Made by a program: the position numbers and the translations under genes. The notes beneath the pieces are model-generated. The model ran no database searches, was not told the DNA's origin, and saw only the letters and a program-made list of their open reading frames with translations. This document shows positions 20,645 through 29,622 of a DNA stretch of 64,000 nucleotides, piece after piece (the first letter of the stretch is position 1; the number at the start of each line of letters is the position of its first letter). This DNA is from Acetobacter fallax. Lineage in GTDB: Bacteria > Pseudomonadota > Alphaproteobacteria > Acetobacterales > Acetobacteraceae. Location: assembly GCF_011516735.1 (NCBI RefSeq), contig NZ_WOSX01000006.1, positions 62,001 through 126,000 of the forward strand. The letters run 5' to 3'.

Positions 20645-21550
20645 ATGCCGTTCATGCGGACCGATCTGTGGCGCTGCGCCGCAGTGCATGCGCCGATCGG
20701 GGAACTGGTGTCCGCCGGAACCCTGGAAGGACAGCGGATCACCTGGCTGAACGACACCCGGTCTTTCCGGTTCCTGGCTGATCCGTTCGGCATCTGGCGT
20801 GACGGAATCCTGCATGTTTTCGCCGAAGCTTATGATTATCGCGACAGACGGGGCCGGATCGATCATCTTGCATTCGACTCTGACCTGACTCTCCTCGGCC
20901 GCGGCACCGTTCTGAACCCGCCCTGGCATTTGTCCTATCCCGTCATCATTGAGGATGATGGAGAGATTTTCATGCTTCCGGAGGCATGGAATACAGGAAC
21001 GTTGCAGCTCTACCGGGCTGTTTCCTTTCCGCACCACTGGGAGCCGGTCGCTGACTGGTCTTTTCCTGTCGCGGCGATCGATGCCTCTCCGGTCCGATAT
21101 GGTGGCCTGTGGTGGATGTTCTTTTCGCCGCCGGGCAACAAAGCGGAAAGACAGTCCGTGCTGTGCGCGGCCTGGGCGGAAAAACTGACAGGGCCATGGC
21201 ATCTGCATCCCGGCAACCCGCTGCGGCGCAATCCGGCGTCGTCACGACCGGGCGGAACACCGGTCGTGACCAGCGCCGGCATTGTTCTGCCGACCCAGGA
21301 CTGCACACATACCTATGGTGGCGCGCTTTCGCTGCTGACCATCACCGATCCCACGCCCGACAGATTTCAGGCGACGGTCACAGGACATATCACAGCCCCC
21401 TCATCCTGCGCACCGTGGAGACAGGGTCTTCACACACTCTCCGGCGCGGGACCGATAACCATTATCGACGCCAAGCGCATCAGTCTTTCTCCTGCCCGGC
21501 ATCTTTTCGATGCGCGCAGGGCATTAACGCACCGTTCCGGTAAAATCTGA
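20645..21550 (+). CDS. GINT1-like N-terminal domain protein (predicted five-bladed propeller)
   Basis: 301 residues resembling the N-terminal domain found in plant glucosamine inositolphosphorylceramide transferase (GINT1) and in bacterial glycosyl- or formyl-transferase-linked proteins. The repeated blade-like motifs are [45 protein letters not shown] and [11 protein letters not shown]. It is soluble with no signal peptide and no attached catalytic domain. AAAGGAGA precedes the ATG 18 bases after lolD, so it may be co-transcribed with the Lol genes. The function is unknown; a role in surface glycolipid or sugar handling is inference. Confidence 0.6.
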   Translation: MPFMRTDLWRCAAVHAPIGELVSAGTLEGQRITWLNDTRSFRFLADPFGIWRDGILHVFAEAYDYRDRRGRIDHLAFDSDLTLLGRGTVLNPPWHLSYPVIIEDDGEIFMLPEAWNTGTLQLYRAVSFPHHWEPVADWSFPVAAIDASPVRYGGLWWMFFSPPGNKAERQSVLCAAWAEKLTGPWHLHPGNPLRRNPASSRPGGTPVVTSAGIVLPTQDCTHTYGGALSLLTITDPTPDRFQATVTGHITAPSSCAPWRQGLHTLSGAGPITIIDAKRISLSPARHLFDARRALTHRSGKI

Positions 21551-21655
21551 TCCGGAAACGATCCGTTACGTCTGTTCCCCACACAGTCGCATTCCTGGGA
21601 CAGCAATACTGTCCTCACTGATCGCCGGAGGCCGGGCTGTTTTGTCCCGCCGGGA

Positions 21656-22255
21656 ATGCTGTGGGGAGAAACAGGCGTGCCGTTTTTTGTAGGTTTCATG
21701 GGGCTTGTATCGGGAGGCCCGTCAGCGCTCGCCGATGAGGTGAGCGCAGGAGGATATGCGCGGCTGCCCGTCAGCTTCACGTCACCCGGAGACGGCCGCC
21801 GGACAGTCGCTGTCTCTTCCGCTTACAGTTTCGGGCTGGCGACGGAAGACTGGGGCCTTGTGACGGGTCTCGCTCTTTATGCCACTCTCACACCGGGTGG
21901 ATCACCGGTTGCAACATGGTCGGTACAGCCGGTCACCGTCAGCGCAGGACATACCTACACTGTTCCCGTGGGCGCGCTCTCGCTTCTGATCGAAACACAG
22001 CAGGTTTTCGCCGAGGGCGACGTTCTTGGTGTGAGCGCGGAAGGCGCCGGGATCATTGCCGGTCAGACACTGTCTGTCGTGGACGGCGTTGTAATCCCCG
22101 TTTGCGGCGGAGACAGCGATTCCGGCTCTCTCACCATTGCGCAGCTGAACACGGCGCTGGTGCAGCTGATGCAAAGCCTGCCGCAGGATGATCCGGGTGA
22201 CGGACAATCGCTGTGGGTCAATTCAAATCTTCTGGCAATCTCTCAGAAATCATGA
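21656..22255 (+). CDS. Orphan phage tail-fibre-like protein
   Basis: 199 residues. The segment SAGGYARLPVSFTSPGDGRR and the beta-rich stretches after it resemble a domain common in phage tail-fibre or base-plate proteins (GxYAR-V-F start), but no other phage gene is near. The C-terminal half after CGGDSDSGSL is a short helical, Gln-rich tail. ATG at 21656 with GGGA upstream. It could be a domesticated or left-over prophage gene. The family assignment is from motif resemblance only. Confidence 0.5.
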   Translation: MLWGETGVPFFVGFMGLVSGGPSALADEVSAGGYARLPVSFTSPGDGRRTVAVSSAYSFGLATEDWGLVTGLALYATLTPGGSPVATWSVQPVTVSAGHTYTVPVGALSLLIETQQVFAEGDVLGVSAEGAGIIAGQTLSVVDGVVIPVCGGDSDSGSLTIAQLNTALVQLMQSLPQDDPGDGQSLWVNSNLLAISQKS

Positions 22256-22385
22256 ACGTTCCGGCGCATTTTGCCGCGATAGTCTGTTTCTGAATACGAT
22301 ATCGCCGTTCACAGATGAAACCCGGTCGGACCTGGATGCCTCCGGCTGATTGCGGCGAGACAATCTTCGTCTAAACTCCGGGTGA

Positions 22386-25364
22386 ATGTCCCCGGTTACA
22401 CCCTCTCCTCACGATGCTCCGGCTCTTGTCGCCGGCCACGGTTTTTTCTCCTGCATGACACAGGACGGAGAGTTGCTGTCGCTCGACAGGGACGCGGCGC
22501 GACGATTTGCTGAACGGGCAGGGGCGCCCCTTGTCGTTCACGCTCCCGCAACGGCGAGGATGCTGGGCCTGTCAGCGCCCGGCCAGCCCTCCCCATGGTT
22601 TGATCTGCTTGAGCTGTTCGCCTTTGTCCATCCGGCAAGGCCCGTGGCCCCCACACCACGCGGTCTGGCCCTCGCGCTGGATGTCGGAGATGTCGCGGAC
22701 CGGCGCATTGAGGCGGATCTGCTGCCGCGCCTGGCCGCGCGGCTGCTCGCCGATCTGCGACAGGTCAAAGGCACGGAGGCGCAGGAACTGGTCGGCGCTC
22801 TGGCGGTGCGTCTCGCGAAAGCAGGATGGATCTGGGGCCAGGCGGTCACGGATACACTCGGCGTCAGCGCCCCGCTTCCCGTCGAGGTCATGCAGCCCGG
22901 CGACGCTTTGCGAATATGGCGCAACCTGCCGAAATGGGAGGAAACCGCCCGCCGCCCGCCGCCCGGATCAAAACCCGTAACCCCCGCCGAAGCGCGGGCG
23001 CGTCTCACGTCACTGCTCGGACCTCAGGCCGAAAGTCGTGTCGGTCAGGCCGATTTCGCCGATGTGGCGACTGCCGCCTTCGCGCCACGGGAAAGTCCCG
23101 GTCTGCCACAGGTCGTGCTGGCCGAAGCAGGAACAGGTACCGGCAAGACACTGGGGTATATCGCCCCCGCAAGCGTCTGGGCCGAACGCAATGGCGGCGC
23201 GGTCTGGATCAGCACCTATACAAGGCATCTTCAGCGTCAGATCGAAGCAGAAACCGCGCGTCTGCATGCTGACCCGGCCGTACGCAGGCGCCACGTTGTC
23301 GTTCGCAAAGGCCGCGAAAATTACCTCTGCCTGCTGAATATGGAAGAAGCCGTGAATGTCGCGCCCACGCGCGGCAACGCGGCGGTGATCGCCCTTTCCC
23401 TGCTGGCGCGCTGGGGCGTGACATCCGCCGAGGGCGATCTGTTCGGCGGCGATCTGCCTGGCTGGTTTGGTGAGGTGTTCGGTCATGGCGTCGTCTCCGC
23501 CGTGGCGGATCGCAGAGGAGAGTGTATCCACGGCGCCTGCCCGCATTATCAGCGTTGTTTCGTCGAACACTCGATCCGGCGGGCACAGGAAGCCGATCTT
23601 GTCATTGCCAATCATGCGCTCGTGATGTCGCAGGCCGCCTGGGCGCAGGTGCAGGGTGTGCATGCCGTGGAGCGGGGCGACCCGGATGGCAGCACCCCGC
23701 CTGAGGGCGAAGCTGTGCCGGACGAGGATGGCCTTCCGACACGTTATGTTTTCGATGAGGGACATCATCTCGCCGACGCGGCCGATGGCGCGTTTGCGCT
23801 GGAACTGTCCGGGCTGGAGGCAGCGGAACTGCGACGCTGGCTGCTCGGAGCCGAAGGCAGTCGCTCCCGTGCGCGGGGCCTGAAGCGACGCCTCGACGAT
23901 CTGGTCGTGGGAATCCCGCGTCTGGAAACTCCGCTCGATGCCGCTCTCCTGGCCGCGAAGGCTCTCCCGGCCCCCGGCTGGTCCGCGCGACTCCGGCCAG
24001 ATGAAGACGACGAGCCGCCGGCAGACGATGCGCCTTCCATGATGACCCTGATGCCCGCGCTCCTGCTGCCCGTGCAGGAAACCATCCCGGAGCCGGTAAC
24101 CATCAACCCGACCGAAGCCTTTCTCCGCCTGCTGCGTGAGCAGGTTCAGGCCCGCACACCCGGCACCGGGCGCGAGCGGCGGGGAAACAAAGAGTGTGAT
24201 CTCTATCCACTGATCCCCGGCCTTGGAGAGGCCGCTGTCACGCTCGCCCGTGCCCTGGGGCGGATTTCCGAGCCGCTGCGGACGCTGGTCACGCGCCTTG
24301 AAGAGCGGCTGCGCGATGAGACCGACACGCTCGACTCAACATCACGCGGACGGATCGAGGCGATGATCCGCGCCCTCCGCCGCCGGGCCCTGTCGCGCAT
24401 CGATGGCTGGGCGGCCATGCTGGCAACCGTCTCCGAACCACAGAATGGCGACATCACACCGCAATTTATCCGCTTCATCCGCACGGAATCCCGGGAAGGA
24501 CAGCGTCGGGGCGAGCAGGATGTCGGGCTGCATCAGCACTGGCTGGACCCGACAATTCCATTCGCCGCCATCCTCGCAGCCCCCGCTCACGGACTCCTGA
24601 TCACCTCCGCAACGCTTCGCGATGAGACGGGATCCATCCAGGAAGGCGAAGCAGAACGGGTGTGGGAGGCGGCGGAAGCGCGCGTGGGCGCGAATCATCT
24701 GCCGATGCCCGCGCTCCGCGCCGCGCTGGCCAGTCCGTTCGACTATGCGTCGCAGACACGGGTGTTCATCATAAACGACGTCGCGCACGACAATCTCGAT
24801 GCCCTGGCGGCAGCGTACCGCACGCTGTTTCTGGCATCCGGTGGCGGCGGTCTGGGATTGTTTACGGCCATCGAGCGGCTGCGCGGCGTGCACCGCAGAA
24901 TCGCGGCGCCGCTGGAAGAAGACGGCATCCCGCTCTACGCCCAGCACGTCGATGCGATGGACAACACAACCCTGGTCGATGTCTTTCGCACCGAAACGGA
25001 TTCCTGCCTGCTCGGAACAGACGCCATGCGGGATGGCGTGGATGTGCCGGGGCGGGCACTGCGTCTGGTGGCCTTCGAGCGTGTCCCGTGGCCACGCCCG
25101 GATATCCTGCACAGGGAGCGGCGACTGCATCTCTCACAGGGCGCGCCGGGCCTCTATGACGACAGAATCGCCCGGCTCCGCCTCCGGCAGGCTTTCGGGC
25201 GGCTGATCCGGGCGCGCGATGACCGTGGTGTCTTCGTGCTGCTGGACAGGCGGACGCCATCCCGTCTGCTCGGCGCCTTTCCGGACGGTGTGGCCCCGCG
25301 CCGAATGGGAATCGCCGCCGCCGCCGCGGAAATCCGGGCGTTTTTTGATGCGCAGGGTCAGTGA
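22386..25364 (+). CDS. DinG-like ATP-dependent DNA helicase
   Basis: 992-residue superfamily 2 helicase of the XPD/DinG group. Walker A is EAGTGTGKTLGY (about residue 250). Cysteines that would hold a 4Fe-4S cluster lie in CLLNMEE and in CIHGACPHYQRC, followed by ADLVIANHALV. The DEAH box is present as FDEGHHLADAAD. The C-terminal helicase motif is RQAFGRLIRARDDRGVFVLLDRR. The first 230 residues match a non-catalytic exonuclease-like N-terminal region seen in alphaproteobacterial homologues. Likely unwinds DNA/RNA or branched DNA in repair. ATG at 22386. Confidence 0.88.
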   Translation: MSPVTPSPHDAPALVAGHGFFSCMTQDGELLSLDRDAARRFAERAGAPLVVHAPATARMLGLSAPGQPSPWFDLLELFAFVHPARPVAPTPRGLALALDVGDVADRRIEADLLPRLAARLLADLRQVKGTEAQELVGALAVRLAKAGWIWGQAVTDTLGVSAPLPVEVMQPGDALRIWRNLPKWEETARRPPPGSKPVTPAEARARLTSLLGPQAESRVGQADFADVATAAFAPRESPGLPQVVLAEAGTGTGKTLGYIAPASVWAERNGGAVWISTYTRHLQRQIEAETARLHADPAVRRRHVVVRKGRENYLCLLNMEEAVNVAPTRGNAAVIALSLLARWGVTSAEGDLFGGDLPGWFGEVFGHGVVSAVADRRGECIHGACPHYQRCFVEHSIRRAQEADLVIANHALVMSQAAWAQVQGVHAVERGDPDGSTPPEGEAVPDEDGLPTRYVFDEGHHLADAADGAFALELSGLEAAELRRWLLGAEGSRSRARGLKRRLDDLVVGIPRLETPLDAALLAAKALPAPGWSARLRPDEDDEPPADDAPSMMTLMPALLLPVQETIPEPVTINPTEAFLRLLREQVQARTPGTGRERRGNKECDLYPLIPGLGEAAVTLARALGRISEPLRTLVTRLEERLRDETDTLDSTSRGRIEAMIRALRRRALSRIDGWAAMLATVSEPQNGDITPQFIRFIRTESREGQRRGEQDVGLHQHWLDPTIPFAAILAAPAHGLLITSATLRDETGSIQEGEAERVWEAAEARVGANHLPMPALRAALASPFDYASQTRVFIINDVAHDNLDALAAAYRTLFLASGGGGLGLFTAIERLRGVHRRIAAPLEEDGIPLYAQHVDAMDNTTLVDVFRTETDSCLLGTDAMRDGVDVPGRALRLVAFERVPWPRPDILHRERRLHLSQGAPGLYDDRIARLRLRQAFGRLIRARDDRGVFVLLDRRTPSRLLGAFPDGVAPRRMGIAAAAAEIRAFFDAQGQ

Positions 25365-25458
25365 GGGCACAGCCCCGGTCCCCGCTTAACCTGATGCTAA
25401 AACTTCCCTGTAACACTCCGTGGCATCGAAAGGATGTCCATAAGGATTTGATGCGGCA

Positions 25459-25737
25459 ATGGAGTTTCAGGATCACCACCCGGAGAGTGACGTGCGGCAG
25501 CCCGACACCGCCGAACTGGCCGCGCTGCGGGCGTCTGTCTCCCGTTTCGCATCGACCGATCCCGTCATCCTCGCCTGGGCGCAGCAATGCGCCAGCAATC
25601 TGTCGGAAGAAGACCAGACAACCGAGGACATGATCCGTCTCTCGGCCACGGTTCTGAAATTCGTTCTTGATCTGGAACTGCACGCCCGGGCTGTCGTCCG
25701 GGAGAGCCTGCCGCGCCAGTGGTGTTCCGCTCTTTAA
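25459..25737 (+). CDS. Small acidic protein, unknown
   Basis: 92 residues, acidic in the first half (DHHPESD, SNLSEEDQTTEDM) and helical in the second; ends in RQWCSAL. A weakly placed AAGGA is 12 bases before the ATG. An alternative overlapping frame starts at 25451 and codes 60 residues. Not recognised. The lone position between a helicase gene and a repeat, and the plausible composition, make it a possible real gene and no more. Confidence 0.45.
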   Translation: MEFQDHHPESDVRQPDTAELAALRASVSRFASTDPVILAWAQQCASNLSEEDQTTEDMIRLSATVLKFVLDLELHARAVVRESLPRQWCSAL

Positions 25738-25758
25738 GAGACCGTTTCAAAAAGCTCC
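25737..25758. repeat. Solo terminal end of the palindromic element family
   Basis: The 22 bases beginning AGAGACCGTTTCAAAAAGCT closely resemble the terminal inverted repeat AGAGGCTGTTTCAAAAGCTT of the 164-bp element at 30920. Only one end is visible here. Confidence 0.45.
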
Positions 25759-25792
25759 GTTCGCGGTAAGTATTTTTTCAAAGGGTTAGCAG

Positions 25793-25900
25793 AATCCGGG
25801 CTCTGCCCGAACCCGGCAGGAACCGCAGGTCCCTGCACCCCGATTTATTTACGATAAAACGGTTTCGAAAGATCTGCGACCTTTGGTGCATTCCAGGGGA
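25793..25900. repeat. Dispersed intergenic repeat, copy A
   Basis: The blocks ATCCGGGCTCTGCCCG, CCTGCACCCCGATTT and GCGACCTTTGGTGC recur in the same order in copy C (48085). Variants occur at 28417, 60975 and 61147. This copy lies between a convergent gene pair (small ORF and mutL) and contains CGGGC/GCCCG hairpins that could act as a two-way terminator. Confidence 0.7.
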
Positions 25901-25986
25901 AAGCCACGGGAAGGTACCAACACCTAACGATATACAGTGGCGTTTGACGCAGCCCCTGAAACATATCCTGACGTGATCGAACGATT

Positions 25987-27837
25987 TTAACGCCTGCGGA
26001 ACAGAAGCTCCAGATCGTTGCGCGTCATCCGCACCCAGGTGGGGCGCCCATGTGAGCAGGTACCGGCCCGGGGCGTGGCTTCCATACGGCGAAGCAGAGC
26101 GTTCATTTCAGCCAGCGACAATTTGCGGCCGGCCCGGATGCTGCCGTGGCACGCCATGCGGGCAATCACCGCATCGAGCCGGGCATCCAGAGCAGGCGTC
26201 TCATCAATCGCCGCCAGCTCGTCGGCATCCAGTTCTTCTGCCAGATCACGCAGCAGCGCGACGGCAGAGACATTCCCGAGCAGGCCGGGCAGGGACCGCA
26301 CAAGCACAGCGCCAGGACCGAACGCTTCAATGTCGATTCCCAGTTTTGACAGCGCGGAAGCCCGTGAAACCAGAAGATCCGCCTGACTGCCGGACAGTTC
26401 AACAACATCCGGAACCAGAAGTCGCTGCGCCTGAATGGTGCCCGACAGAAACTGCTCCCTGAGATCCTCATGCGTCAGACGTTCATGAGCGGCATGCTGA
26501 TCTACAAGAATCATATTTTCATCGCTGGTGACCGCGATGATGTAGGTCTCCAGAATCTGCGCGACCGGCGCGCCAAGCGGGTATTCAGTGCCCGGAGTCT
26601 GACTGGCCGCCAGAGGTGAGATGTCATCCGCACTCACCGGAGGTGGCGCGGAAGCAGTCCCGGCAGGTGCCGCCATGAGTGTCGCGGGAGACGCGAAACT
26701 GCGCGCCGCGGGCACCGAGCCGAGGGCCAGGCCGGGCTCCGCGAAACCGTCCCGCTGCGGTGCTTCCTCCGCCGGATAGAAGATCCTGGCGCCCCGGGAT
26801 GGTGTGAATCCCGGACGCACACCAACCGCGCCGGCGCCCAGCCCCAGAGCGCGGGTCAGCGTGCCAATGACGAGAGACCGCACGCCCGCTTCGTCGGCAA
26901 ACCGCAGTTCCGTTTTGGCCGGATGCACGTTCACATCGACCTGGTCATAAGGCAGCGAGAGACTGAGCACCGCGACAGGATGCCGCCCCACCTCAATGAC
27001 GCGGCGATACGCAACCCGGATCGCGGTCCGCAGCAGCGGATCGACCACCGCACGGCCATTGACCAGCATGAACTGACCCGCCGCCGTGGGCCGGTGCACG
27101 GACGGGCTGCACGCAAACCCGGTCAGGCGCATGTCGCCTCGCTCCCCGTCGAGCGCCAGAAGACCGTCTGCGTCCGCCACGCCGAGAAGAGCGGCGGCGC
27201 GGGCTTCCGGTGTCTCGGCAGGCCGGTCGATCACAGTCCGCCCGTCGAGCTCCATGAAAAAAGCGACATCCGGCGCGGCAAGAGCCAGACGCCGGACGGC
27301 GCTTTCCGCATGCGTGCCTTCAACGCGCGCGCTTTTCAGAAACTTCCGCCGCGCGGGCGTGGCGAAGAACATGTCTTCGACAAGGAGACTCGTGCCAGGT
27401 TCGCCCGCACAGGGTTCGGGTGGCGAAACAAGCCCCCCTGCGACATGGATGCGCCAGGCACAGTCACTGTCGGCTTTGCGTGACGTGATGGTCAGCCGGG
27501 CAGCGGCGCCGATCGACGGCAAGGCCTCACCACGAAAACCGAGGCTGGAAATCCGCACCAGCGTCTCGTCCGTCAGCTTCGAGGTGCAGTGACGCTGGAC
27601 GGCAAGCTCCAGCTCGTCCGGCGTCATGCCAACACCGTCATCGGTGACGACAATCCGGTCCGCGCCTCCGTTCACAATAGCGATCCGGATGCGTCGCGCC
27701 CGGGCATCAATGGCGTTTTCGACCAGTTCCTTGAGCGCCGCCGCCGGACGCTCAATGACCTCGCCGGCGGCGATACGGTTGATGACGTCGTCCGTGAGAC
27801 GACGCAGAACGGAGTGGGGAGCAGGCATATCGGTCAT
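25987..27837 (-). CDS. mutL: DNA mismatch repair protein MutL
   Basis: Couples MutS mismatch recognition to strand removal. The N-terminal GHKL ATPase shows KELVENAIDA, VTDDGVGM, RHCTSKL and SLGFRGEALPSIG. Residues about 350-420 are a low-complexity linker. The C-terminal domain carries DQHAAHERLTHEDL, the DQHA(x2)E(x4)E metal motif of endonuclease-active MutL, as expected in a bacterium without a MutH strand-nicking system. 616 residues. It is divergent from the YaiI-family gene, with about 90 bases between them. Confidence 0.95.
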   Translation of the reverse strand: MTDMPAPHSVLRRLTDDVINRIAAGEVIERPAAALKELVENAIDARARRIRIAIVNGGADRIVVTDDGVGMTPDELELAVQRHCTSKLTDETLVRISSLGFRGEALPSIGAAARLTITSRKADSDCAWRIHVAGGLVSPPEPCAGEPGTSLLVEDMFFATPARRKFLKSARVEGTHAESAVRRLALAAPDVAFFMELDGRTVIDRPAETPEARAAALLGVADADGLLALDGERGDMRLTGFACSPSVHRPTAAGQFMLVNGRAVVDPLLRTAIRVAYRRVIEVGRHPVAVLSLSLPYDQVDVNVHPAKTELRFADEAGVRSLVIGTLTRALGLGAGAVGVRPGFTPSRGARIFYPAEEAPQRDGFAEPGLALGSVPAARSFASPATLMAAPAGTASAPPPVSADDISPLAASQTPGTEYPLGAPVAQILETYIIAVTSDENMILVDQHAAHERLTHEDLREQFLSGTIQAQRLLVPDVVELSGSQADLLVSRASALSKLGIDIEAFGPGAVLVRSLPGLLGNVSAVALLRDLAEELDADELAAIDETPALDARLDAVIARMACHGSIRAGRKLSLAEMNALLRRMEATPRAGTCSHGRPTWVRMTRNDLELLFRRR

Positions 27838-27927
27838 GGAAAGCCCACTTTAGCAGTTTGTCCGCCAGGAAAGGAGTGCATCCGGCTCTTTACCCCGGAA
27901 GGTTCCCTGCGGCAGGAAAGGACCATG

Positions 27928-28407
27928 ATGAGGATTTTTATTGATGCTGACGCCTGCCCGGTAAAGGACGAGGTGTATCGTGTGGCGGCCCGCTACGGCC
28001 TTTCCGTCGCGGTCGTCTCCAACCGCATGATCGCAGTGCCGCAAAGCCCCGTCATCGAACGGGTGATCGTCGAAGCCGGACCGGACTGCGCGGATGACTG
28101 GATCGCAGAGCACGCCGGCGCCGGTGATGTCGTGATCACATCCGACATTCCGCTGGCGTCACGTTGTGTGGCCGGCAAGGCCGACGTGCTTGACCCTAAA
28201 GGACGACATCTCGACGGAGACGCTATCGGCATGGCGCTGGCGATGCGCGATCTGATGACCGATCTCCGGTCCGCCGGCGTCATGACACCGGGTGGTCCAT
28301 CCTTCACAAAAGCCGACCGCTCCCGCTTTCTCTCGGCGCTTGACACGCTGATTGTCCGCGTCCGGAAGCAGAGCCTGCTGAAACGGCTGCACCCGGGCCG
28401 GAACTGA
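27928..28407 (+). CDS. YaiI/YqxD family protein (UPF0178)
   Basis: 159-residue member of an uncharacterised NYN-like family. Motifs are FIDADACPVKDEVYRVA at the N-terminus, GAGDVVITSDIPLASRCV in the middle, and GGPSFTKADRSRFLSALD. The conserved Asp cluster suggests a metal-dependent nuclease-like fold, but no function is established. Start chosen at ATG 27928 (AGGAAAGG 6-7 bases before); an adjacent ATG at 27925 is in the same frame. Confidence 0.9.
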   Translation: MRIFIDADACPVKDEVYRVAARYGLSVAVVSNRMIAVPQSPVIERVIVEAGPDCADDWIAEHAGAGDVVITSDIPLASRCVAGKADVLDPKGRHLDGDAIGMALAMRDLMTDLRSAGVMTPGGPSFTKADRSRFLSALDTLIVRVRKQSLLKRLHPGRN

Positions 28408-28416
28408 TACCCGGAC

Positions 28417-28549
28417 TTGCGGCCCCTTCAGGGTTCGGGCGGAGCCCGGTCTTCTGCCAGCTCTTTGAAAAATCACAGCACATCACGTAACGCTGACAGA
28501 GCCTTTGCCGGGTGTCCGGGCAGCGCTCTCGCGGTCTCACAAGTAACTG
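28417..28549. repeat. Dispersed intergenic repeat, copy B
   Basis: Contains GGGCGGAGCCCGG, then CTTTGAAAAATCACAG, CACGTAAC, CAGAGCC, and a second part GCCTTTGCCGGGTGTCCGGG. These match the modules at 61147-61303 and 61028-61080 respectively, so this copy appears to be the two modules joined. It sits between the convergent YaiI-family and lytic transglycosylase genes. Confidence 0.65.
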
Positions 28550-28561
28550 GTCCGGGCGCCC

Positions 28562-29494
28562 CTAGAAACGCGCCGGGATCATCATCGTCTGGCGGATCAT
28601 GTGAACAGGGCTGGCCCGATAGGAGGCCAGCGTCCGGCCCGATCCTCCCGTGATGGCAGGCCGGGATGGCGGGGGATTATAGCCATGAATAGCGGGGTGA
28701 AACGTGCTCTGCGCCGGCGCCTGAGACATGGCCAGGTTGCTGTTGCCGGTCTTTGTGGCATAGGCCACGACCGGCTGCGATGTGTGTGGCACCGGAGGCA
28801 CCGGACGCCCGCCACCCGAAAACCGTGGAACCGACACTGACCCGGAAGACGCATCGGCGGGCATTGCCCACGATTCCAGCACTTTCCACTGATAAACTGT
28901 CCCGATGTCCGGCGTGAAAGAATGATACGCCGCCGCCGCGCGGGGCCAGCTTCCGGTGCGAGTAAACAGATCAGCAAGAAAACGGGCCGCATAACGCGCA
29001 TTGGTCATGGGATCGAAAGCCGCTTCCAGCGAAGAAAATGCGTCGGCGTGCTGCAAAAGATTGACCTGCAGACAACCGACATCAATCGAGCGGATGCCCT
29101 GGTCCTGAAACGCGTGAACGGCATCGATGGCCTGCTGCCTCGTGCTGTAAACATACCCCTTGCCCTGCGCGTTGACCGTCCAGGGCCAGGCAACGAACTG
29201 ACCATTCGGAAGGTGGCGGCCGCTCTCAACACGCCCCATCGCAACAAGAAACTGATCGGGAATGCGGGTGCTGCGCTCCGCCGAGAGGGCCGCCTGCGCG
29301 CAGAGCCCGGCATCTCCCGGTGAAATGAAATTTCTCCGGATGATCGCCGCGCCAGTCTGATCCGCAGACGCCGCATCCACAGAAACATCCGCCCCGGAAA
29401 CCGGCTGCGGCACCATGGCGAGCGGAAAAGCGACTGCCCGTGTTCCGGTCACAAAAGCCAGAACCGTCAGCAGGGAGGAAAAAACGCGACGCAT
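28562..29494 (-). CDS. Periplasmic lytic transglycosylase (SLT domain)
   Basis: Predicted murein-cleaving enzyme. An N-terminal signal peptide (about 23 residues, MRRVFSSLLTVLAFVTGTRA) precedes a soluble lytic transglycosylase domain at residues 60-210. The catalytic Glu is in VAMGRVESGRHLPNGQ; the domain continues with DVGCLQVNLLQH and NARYAARFLADLF. The last 90 residues are Pro/Ser-rich and disordered. ATG at 29494 is used; a GTG one codon upstream (29497) would also fit. Not linked here to a secretion system. Confidence 0.85.
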   Translation of the reverse strand: MRRVFSSLLTVLAFVTGTRAVAFPLAMVPQPVSGADVSVDAASADQTGAAIIRRNFISPGDAGLCAQAALSAERSTRIPDQFLVAMGRVESGRHLPNGQFVAWPWTVNAQGKGYVYSTRQQAIDAVHAFQDQGIRSIDVGCLQVNLLQHADAFSSLEAAFDPMTNARYAARFLADLFTRTGSWPRAAAAYHSFTPDIGTVYQWKVLESWAMPADASSGSVSVPRFSGGGRPVPPVPHTSQPVVAYATKTGNSNLAMSQAPAQSTFHPAIHGYNPPPSRPAITGGSGRTLASYRASPVHMIRQTMMIPARF

Positions 29495-29622
29495 CACGGG
29501 CTCACTATGGCCCGATTCTGTTAATCAGAGGTTATGCCGGGCACGATCCTTCCGGCACTGAACGAAACAGAAACAAAGGCCGGTCATCACACTGCTGCCA
29601 GCCCCTGAGAAAACCGGAAGCT

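Noticed and set aside
19844..21208. 454-codon minus-strand frame opposite lolD and the GINT1-like gene
   Set aside because: Spans two well-supported genes on the other strand; no recognisable protein.
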